A DNA stretch of 18,931 nucleotides from Alphaproteobacteria bacterium. GTDB lineage: Bacteria > Pseudomonadota > Alphaproteobacteria > Rhodobacterales > Rhodobacteraceae. A model generated the notes under the pieces. The model did no database searches. It was not told the DNA's origin and saw nothing but the letters and a program-made list of their open reading frames with translations. Positions 14,897 to 18,931 of the stretch are shown here, piece after piece. The position numbers were made by a program, and so were the translations under genes. Position 1 is the stretch's first letter. Each line of letters starts with the position of its first letter. The stretch lies in contig JAJRRX010000094.1 of assembly GCA_024279075.1 (NCBI GenBank), positions 1 through 18,931 of the forward strand, given 5' to 3'.

Positions 14897-14924
14897 ATTC
14901 TATTTCGGGCCATCCCTATAGAAT
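14897..14924. promoter_or_regulatory. Inverted repeat ahead of the PepSY gene (possible operator)
   Basis: ATTCTAT (14897-14903) and its exact complement ATAGAAT (14918-14924) are separated by 14 bp, 24 to 51 bp ahead of the chosen PepSY start. The spacing puts the half-sites about two helical turns apart (21 bp between starts), which fits a dimeric regulator. The regulator is unknown; the arms only loosely recall iron-responsive sites of this group. Confidence 0.35.
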
Positions 14925-14947
14925 GGCGATAAGGCACACAATAAACG

Positions 14948-14961
14948 GCGGTTATAACCGC
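14948..14961. repeat. Perfect 14-bp palindrome GCGGTTATAACCGC
   Basis: A perfect 14-bp palindrome with no spacer is located 22 bp past the stop of the dehydrogenase gene and 75 bp ahead of the PepSY start. It could be a regulator site for the PepSY gene or part of a weak terminator of the thiolase-dehydrogenase operon. It lacks a T-tract, which argues against an intrinsic terminator. Confidence 0.5.
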
Positions 14962-14982
14962 GCGCAATAGGGCTTGAGTTGG

Positions 14983-15735
14983 TTACTTTGGCGTCATTCT
15001 TATGGCAGCATCCAGCCGTATCACTTCGCCATTCAACATCTGGCTTTTAACAATGTGGCACACGAGGTTGGCATATTCGTCAGGCTTGCCAAGGCGAGCA
15101 GGGAAGGGGGCTTGCGCGCCCAAACTATCTTGCACCTCTTGCGGCAGGCCCTCCAACATGGGCGTGAGGAACAGCCCCGGCGCAATCGCCATCACCCGCA
15201 CACCACTGCGCGCCAAATCTCGTGCCATTGGCAAGGTCAGCGCGGCAACACCGCCTTTGCTTGCCGCATAGGCCGTTTGCCCGATTTGACCCTCAAAAGC
15301 CGCCACGCTGGCGGTGTTTATAATCACGCCGCGCGCGCCGTCATCGCCCAGCGGGGCTTGGGCGGCCATCAGGGCGGCGCATTGGCTGGCCACGTTAAAC
15401 GTGCCGATCAGGTTGATGTTGATCGCCTTGGCAAACAGGGCGGCGTCATGAGCGTTGCCCTCACGATCCACCGTTTTGGCACCGGGGGCTATACCTGCGC
15501 AGCTTATGCAAATACGCGGCGAAAGGCCGTTTAGCCCTGCGGCCACCGACGCCGCGTCCGCCACATCCACTGCATGAAAACTGCCGCCTATTTCTGCCGC
15601 CACCGCCTCGCCGCGCACGCGGTTCATGTCAAATATCGCGATCTGCGCGCCAGCACGCGCCAGCATCCGCGCCGTGGCTTCCCCAAGGCCCGAAGCTCCA
15701 CCTGTTACAACCGCCTGCATCCCATCAATTTGCAT
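14983..15735 (-). CDS. Short-chain dehydrogenase, 3-hydroxyacyl-CoA dehydrogenase type 2-like
   Basis: This is a 250-residue classical SDR. The cofactor loop is TGGASGLG (11-18); Asp36 at the end of strand 2 (IAIFDMN) indicates NAD rather than NADP. The catalytic residues are Asn108, Ser143 (INTASVAAFEG), Tyr156 and Lys160 (YAASK). The segment INTASVAAFEGQIGQTAYAA closely resembles HSD17B10-type enzymes, which oxidise 3-hydroxyacyl-CoA including 2-methyl-3-hydroxybutyryl-CoA. The ATG lies 3 bp past the thiolase stop with a GAGGG ribosome binding site, so both are one operon and form consecutive steps of beta-oxidation or isoleucine degradation. The choice between these pathways is inference. 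Confidence 0.92.
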   Translation of the reverse strand: MQIDGMQAVVTGGASGLGEATARMLARAGAQIAIFDMNRVRGEAVAAEIGGSFHAVDVADAASVAAGLNGLSPRICISCAGIAPGAKTVDREGNAHDAALFAKAININLIGTFNVASQCAALMAAQAPLGDDGARGVIINTASVAAFEGQIGQTAYAASKGGVAALTLPMARDLARSGVRVMAIAPGLFLTPMLEGLPQEVQDSLGAQAPFPARLGKPDEYANLVCHIVKSQMLNGEVIRLDAAIRMTPK

Positions 15736-15738
15736 GGC

Positions 15739-16920
15739 TCAAACCCTCTCTATCGCAATGGCCGTGCCTTCACCGCCTCCAATACAAATCGCCGCCACAC
15801 CTTTTTGCAGCCCGCGCCGCTTAAGCGCATGCAAGAGCGTAACAATAATGCGCGCGCCCGAGGCCCCGATCGGATGCCCCAACGCAGTCGCCCCGCCATT
15901 CACATTCACAATATCGCGCGAAAGGCCCATTTCGGCCATAAAGGCCATCGGCACCACGGCAAAGGCCTCGTTAACCTCCCACAGGTCCACATCCGCCGTT
16001 TTCCAGCCGATATTGGCCAGTAGTTTTTGCGCCGCTGGCACCGGTGCGGTGGTAAAACACCCCGGCGCTTGCGCGTGGCTGCTATGGCCAAGTATGCGCG
16101 CCAATGGCGTAAGCCCCCGCGCGCGTGCCTCGCTTTCCCGCATCAACACCAGCGCCGCCGCGCCGTCTGATATCGAACTGGCATTGGCTGCCGTCACCGT
16201 GCCATCCTTCTTAAATGCAGGGCGCAAGTTCGGGATTTTCTCGGGGCGCGCATTGCCCGGTTGCTCGTCTATACTTACCGTCACCTCACCTTTACGGGTT
16301 TTGAGCACCACTGCAGCAACCTCAGCCTCAAACGCCCCGCTTTCAATCGCTTCCACGGCATTACTGAGCGATTTTAGCGCGTAAGCATCTTGGTCCTCCC
16401 GCGTAAATTGGTATTTTTCGGCGCAATCCTCGGCGAAACTGCCCATGAGGCGGCCTTTGTCATAGGCGTCCTCCAAACCATCAAGGAACATGTGGTCAAT
16501 GACCTCGCTATGGCCGATGCGCGCGCCGCCACGCATTTTGGGCAGTAGGTAAGGCGCGTTGGTCATGCTTTCCATTCCGCCTGCTACCACAATATCGCCA
16601 TTGCCTGCCAAAAGCTGGTCATGCGCCATCATCGTGGTTTTCATCCCCGAACCACACATTTTGTTGAGCGTGGTGGCCGGAACCGACTCCCCTAGCCCCG
16701 CCGCAAAACCCGCCTGCCGTGCGGGGGCTTGCCCTTGGCCCGCCGGCAAAACACAGCCCATCAGCAGCTCGTCCACCGCCTCGGGGCCAACCCCCGCGCC
16801 CGCCAGCGCCGCCTTAATCGCTGCCCCGCCAAGATCACCCGCCGTGGCGCCGCTTAAAGCGCCCTGAAACCCGCCCATCGGCGTGCGCGCAGCACCAACA
16901 ATTACAATAGGATCGGACAT
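15739..16920 (-). CDS. Acetyl-CoA C-acyltransferase (thiolase)
   Basis: This is a complete 393-residue thiolase. The acyl-accepting nucleophile is Cys89 in LNKMCGSGMK; His349 in GGATALGHPIGASGAR and Cys379 in CIGGGEGTAI complete the active site. N-terminal IVGAARTPMGGFQGAL and GGMESMTNAPYLL are strongly conserved. It cleaves 3-ketoacyl-CoA with CoA, or condenses two acetyl-CoA; the sequence does not settle whether it is the AtoB/PhaA biosynthetic type or the degradative type. Its partner dehydrogenase is immediately downstream and favours degradation. A GAGGGGA ribosome binding site precedes the ATG, directly next to the half-site cluster at 16932-16957. Confidence 0.94.
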   Translation of the reverse strand: MSDPIVIVGAARTPMGGFQGALSGATAGDLGGAAIKAALAGAGVGPEAVDELLMGCVLPAGQGQAPARQAGFAAGLGESVPATTLNKMCGSGMKTTMMAHDQLLAGNGDIVVAGGMESMTNAPYLLPKMRGGARIGHSEVIDHMFLDGLEDAYDKGRLMGSFAEDCAEKYQFTREDQDAYALKSLSNAVEAIESGAFEAEVAAVVLKTRKGEVTVSIDEQPGNARPEKIPNLRPAFKKDGTVTAANASSISDGAAALVLMRESEARARGLTPLARILGHSSHAQAPGCFTTAPVPAAQKLLANIGWKTADVDLWEVNEAFAVVPMAFMAEMGLSRDIVNVNGGATALGHPIGASGARIIVTLLHALKRRGLQKGVAAICIGGGEGTAIAIERV

Positions 16921-16931
16921 CGCATTTCCCC

Positions 16932-16957
16932 TCAGTTAACTGACCGTTTGTTCAGTT
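16932..16957 (-). promoter_or_regulatory. Half-site cluster (TCAGTT/AACTGA) at the thiolase start, probable operator
   Basis: Three copies of one 6-bp half-site are packed in 26 bp: TCAGTT (16932), AACTGA (16938) and TCAGTT (16952). The first two abut as a perfect 12-bp palindrome, and the second and third form AACTGA-N8-TCAGTT. The inner bases of the latter (CTGACCGTTTGTTCAG) resemble TetR-family operators that control acyl-CoA catabolism in related bacteria. The cluster ends just upstream of the thiolase ribosome binding site, well placed to block transcription. The regulator is not in the window. Confidence 0.5.
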
Positions 16958-17100
16958 ATACCCCTAAATATGAAGGTGTCACCCGAAATCTAAGGTAGCC
17001 GCTTTGATTCATGTTGAAATTAATGCACGCCCTTTGAATCTGTAAGTCAATAATGCTTAAAGGGGAATTACATCGCTACATCTACACCCAAAGTAGAAGA

Positions 17101-17128
17101 ATAACTAGATTCCTAGGTATCTAGTTAT
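17101..17128. repeat. 28-bp near-perfect palindrome with CCTAGG core
   Basis: ATAACTAGAT (17101-17110) and ATCTAGTTAT (17119-17128) are exact inverse arms. The 8-bp centre TCCTAGGT is itself symmetric apart from one T-T pair, so 13 of 14 pairs match over the whole element. It is 94 bp past the GlxA-type stop and lacks a T-tract. It shares the CCTAGG centre and AT-rich arms with the palindrome at 281-306. Confidence 0.8.
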
Positions 17129-17221
17129 CACTAAGTCGTAATATAGGTCTAAATATCAGATAGATAGATAGTATGATGGCTTTCGAAACTTTCAGTTTTT
17201 TAGCAGAAACACCAAGGCCCG

Positions 17222-18190
17222 CTAGTGCCCTTCCGCCATGCCGCGCTCGCGGTAAGGCGTGGTGTTAAAATGCGCGCGGTAGCATTTTGAAAAATGTGAG
17301 GGCGAGGCAAAGCCGCTGGCCAGCGCCACATTTATCACCGACATATCGGTTTGCATCAACAGGTTACGCGCTTTTTGCAGCCGCAGCTCCATGTAATAGC
17401 GCTTGGGCGAGCGGTTCAGATAGCGCCGAAACAACCGCTCCAACTGCCGCGTAGACATCCCCGCCTGTGCCGCCAGTTCGGGCGGCGAAATCGGTTCTTC
17501 CAAATTGCCTTCCATCATTTTGATCACCCCTGAAAGCTTGGGGTGCCGCACGCCGATACGGGTCGGTATGCTCAGGCGCTGCTCGTCTTTTCCCGTGCGC
17601 GCGGTGGTATAAATCATCTGATCAGCCACAGCATTAGCGAGCTCCGCGCCGTGGCCTGCCGCAATCAGGTTCAGCATCAGGTCTGCCGCGGCGGCACCAC
17701 CAGCAGAGGAGTAGCGGTTTTTATCAACCACAAACACCGCGTTAGAAACCTCCAGATCAGGGAAATCCTCTATCAGGCTTTCGCGATTCTCCCAATGGAT
17801 GGTGGCTTTTCGCCCTTGCAGCAGCCCTGCCTTGGCCAAAAAGTAAGTGCCCGTGCACAGCCCGCCAAAAGCCACGCCCTTGCGCGCCTCGCGCCGGGCC
17901 CAGTTCAGCAGTTTTGCAGTCACCGCCAGCTTCACCCGCGCGCCACCGCAAACCATCACGGTATCCTCACGCATAAGTTCGGTGAGCGCGGTATCGACCG
18001 CAATATATAGCCCTGACGAGCACGCAACCGGCACGCCGTTTTCGGTAACAACCTGCCACTCATAAACCTCGCGCCGTGCCATGCGGTTGGCCAGCCGCAG
18101 GGCCTCAATGGCGTTGGAAAAGGCGATCAGCGAATAGTTCGGCAACAGCAGAAATATAAAACGCTTCGGTTTTGGGAGCATCTCGGACAT
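17222..18190 (-). CDS. GlxA-family transcriptional regulator (DJ-1/PfpI-like domain plus AraC domain)
   Basis: The protein has 322 aa from the ATG at 18190; upstream in-frame TTG (18202) and GTG (18196) are alternatives. Residues about 9-175 form a DJ-1/PfpI-like (class I glutamine amidotransferase-like) sensor domain with the nucleophile-elbow motif GGLCTGTYFLAKAG (Cys112). Residues about 220-315 are an AraC domain: ISPPELAAQAGMSTRQLERL is the first helix-turn-helix and INVALASGFASPSHFSKCYR the second. The opening FIFLLLPNYSLIAFSNAIEALRLANR resembles GbdR/CdhR-type regulators of quaternary-amine and amino-acid catabolism. The target cannot be told from the neighbours. It is divergent from the DAHP synthase gene. 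Confidence 0.92.
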   Translation of the reverse strand: MSEMLPKPKRFIFLLLPNYSLIAFSNAIEALRLANRMARREVYEWQVVTENGVPVACSSGLYIAVDTALTELMREDTVMVCGGARVKLAVTAKLLNWARREARKGVAFGGLCTGTYFLAKAGLLQGRKATIHWENRESLIEDFPDLEVSNAVFVVDKNRYSSAGGAAAADLMLNLIAAGHGAELANAVADQMIYTTARTGKDEQRLSIPTRIGVRHPKLSGVIKMMEGNLEEPISPPELAAQAGMSTRQLERLFRRYLNRSPKRYYMELRLQKARNLLMQTDMSVINVALASGFASPSHFSKCYRAHFNTTPYRERGMAEGH

Positions 18191-18269
18191 GGGCACCTGC
18201 AATATGTGGGAATCAACCGCTGGAAAGACCCTGCCGGTAATATTTCTTATCTTGTAGATTTTATTGCGC

Positions 18270-18297
18270 TGGTCAATACAAAAACACCCGTTATGAT
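18270..18297 (+). promoter_or_regulatory. Candidate sigma-70-type promoter for the DAHP synthase gene
   Basis: TGGTCA (18270-18275, four of six matches to TTGACA) is separated by 16 bp from TATGAT (18292-18297, five of six matches to TATAAT). It stands 35 bp ahead of the ATG and would give a short leader. It is a consensus match by eye and no start site is known. Confidence 0.35.
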
Positions 18298-18331
18298 GAC
18301 GGCTGTTAATTTAAACTTAGGAGAAAAAGCA

Positions 18332-18931
18332 ATGGGAAACACTTGGACCAAATCTGACTGGCGCAACAAGCCCCGGATCCAGATGCCCGAGTATCTGGAC
18401 GAGGCGGCCTTGACGGGCGTAACCGATCGTCTGGCCCGATACCCATTGTTGGTTTTTGCCGGCGAAGCCCGCCGCTTAACCCGCGCCTTGGGCGAGGTTG
18501 CCGAGGGCCGCTCCTTTCTGCTGCAAGGCGGCGATTGTGCCGAGAGTTTCGATGAGTTCTCGTCTGATATGATCCGCGACACCTATAAGGTGATGCTGCA
18601 AATGGCGGTGGTGCTGACGTTCGGGGGCCAAACCCCGATTGTGAAAGTCGGCCGGATGGCTGGGCAGTTTGCCAAACCTCGCTCGGCGGATATGGAAAGC
18701 GTGGACGGCGTCGAGCTGCCAAGCTTTCGTGGTGATATCATCAATGGTTTTGAGTTTAACTCTGAGAGCCGGATACCAAACCCCGAGCGGATGCTGCGGG
18801 CCTACACCCAAGCGGCGGCGTCGCTCAACCTGTTGCGGGCGTTTTCGCAGGGCGGCTTTGCCGACATCAAGCGCGTGCACCAGTGGACACTGGAAAGCAC
18901 CGAAGGCGGCAAGGGCTATGAAGAATACCAC
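18332..18931 (+). CDS. Class II 3-deoxy-7-phosphoheptulonate (DAHP) synthase, 3' part outside window
   Basis: The first 200 codons of a plant-type DAHP synthase run to the right edge with no stop; relatives have about 450-460 residues. It condenses phosphoenolpyruvate and erythrose 4-phosphate, the entry step of aromatic amino-acid synthesis. Clear family blocks are WTKSDWRNKPRIQMPEY (5-21), LLQGGDCAESFDEF (63-76) with the metal-binding Cys69, PIVKVGRMAGQFAKPRS (102-118) with the substrate-binding Arg108, and SFRGDIINGFEF. AGGAG lies 8 bases ahead of the ATG. It is unrelated in sequence to the AroF/G/H enzymes of E. coli. Allosteric behaviour cannot be judged from the fragment. Confidence 0.95.
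   Translation, partial: MGNTWTKSDWRNKPRIQMPEYLDEAALTGVTDRLARYPLLVFAGEARRLTRALGEVAEGRSFLLQGGDCAESFDEFSSDMIRDTYKVMLQMAVVLTFGGQTPIVKVGRMAGQFAKPRSADMESVDGVELPSFRGDIINGFEFNSESRIPNPERMLRAYTQAAASLNLLRAFSQGGFADIKRVHQWTLESTEGGKGYEEYH

Larger units (their letters stand above)
16921..17221. other. 301-bp AT-rich intergenic region between the thiolase and GlxA-type genes
   Basis: The region lies ahead of the thiolase and behind the GlxA-type gene. It contains the half-site cluster (16932-16957), a 28-bp near-perfect palindrome (17101-17128), and a short GATA run (17158-17171). It is much richer in A+T and in the tetramer CTAG than the flanking genes. No credible open frame was found. Confidence 0.6.

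Noticed and set aside
15626..16384. A 252-codon plus-strand open frame
   Set aside because: It is antisense to the dehydrogenase-thiolase junction and has no ribosome binding site or recognisable domain.
17158..17171. GATA microsatellite
   Set aside because: Only about three and a half copies; within chance for AT-rich DNA.
18247..18722. Minus-strand open frames near the right edge
   Set aside because: They lie antisense to the DAHP synthase gene, whose conserved blocks on the plus strand are unmistakable.

Overview
The window reads as a stretch of alphaproteobacterial chromosome, most likely from the Rhodobacteraceae (Roseobacter/Rhodobacter group). The pointers are: a Hint_2-type protein with an acidic low-complexity N-terminus, a plant-type (class II) DAHP synthase, a GlxA-type regulator, an NDUFAF6-like squalene/phytoene-synthase-fold protein, a LeuA-like citramalate synthase beside cysS, moderately high GC, and many start/stop overlaps of the ATGA kind. 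The genus cannot be fixed from the sequence alone. No rRNA, tRNA, CRISPR array, transposase or phage gene was seen.

Layout, left to right. (1) Positions 1-371: the tail of an unidentified plus-strand gene, then an intergenic stretch holding a perfect 26-bp palindrome. (2) 372-1537: an unidentified minus-strand gene of 211 aa and a divergent VOC/glyoxalase-fold gene. (3) 1528-3443: a compact minus-strand operon of AlkA-like DNA glycosylase, carboxylesterase and AraC-type regulator, with adjoining or overlapping ends. (4) 3518-5785: plus-strand quinone-oxidoreductase-like MDR enzyme and an MFS transporter. (5) 5911-7104: a RidA-family gene divergent from a WYL-domain regulator. (6) 7147-12659: a minus-strand operon cysS, cimA, methyltransferase, alpha/beta hydrolase, a possible 24-aa ORF, and the phytoene-synthase-like gene, most of them joined by short overlaps. 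(7) 12976-14250: the Hint-domain protein, overlapping tail to tail with a PepSY-type membrane protein. (8) 14983-16920: a minus-strand thiolase plus short-chain dehydrogenase pair with a cluster of repeated half-sites at its start. (9) 17222-18190: a GlxA-family regulator. (10) 18332 to the end: the first 200 codons of a class II DAHP synthase.

Functionally most of this is housekeeping and catabolism: Cys-tRNA charging, isoleucine precursor supply by citramalate, the entry step of the shikimate pathway, a beta-oxidation-like pair, alkylation repair, and small regulators beside their likely targets. The less ordinary parts are the Hint protein with its 14-residue acidic repeat, the synthase-fold protein that seems to lack both Asp-rich motifs, the tiny ORF bridging two genes, two long palindromes with the same CCTAGG core near opposite ends of the window, and the half-site cluster ahead of the thiolase. 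I see no clear case for a wholly new multi-gene system; these are the best leads.
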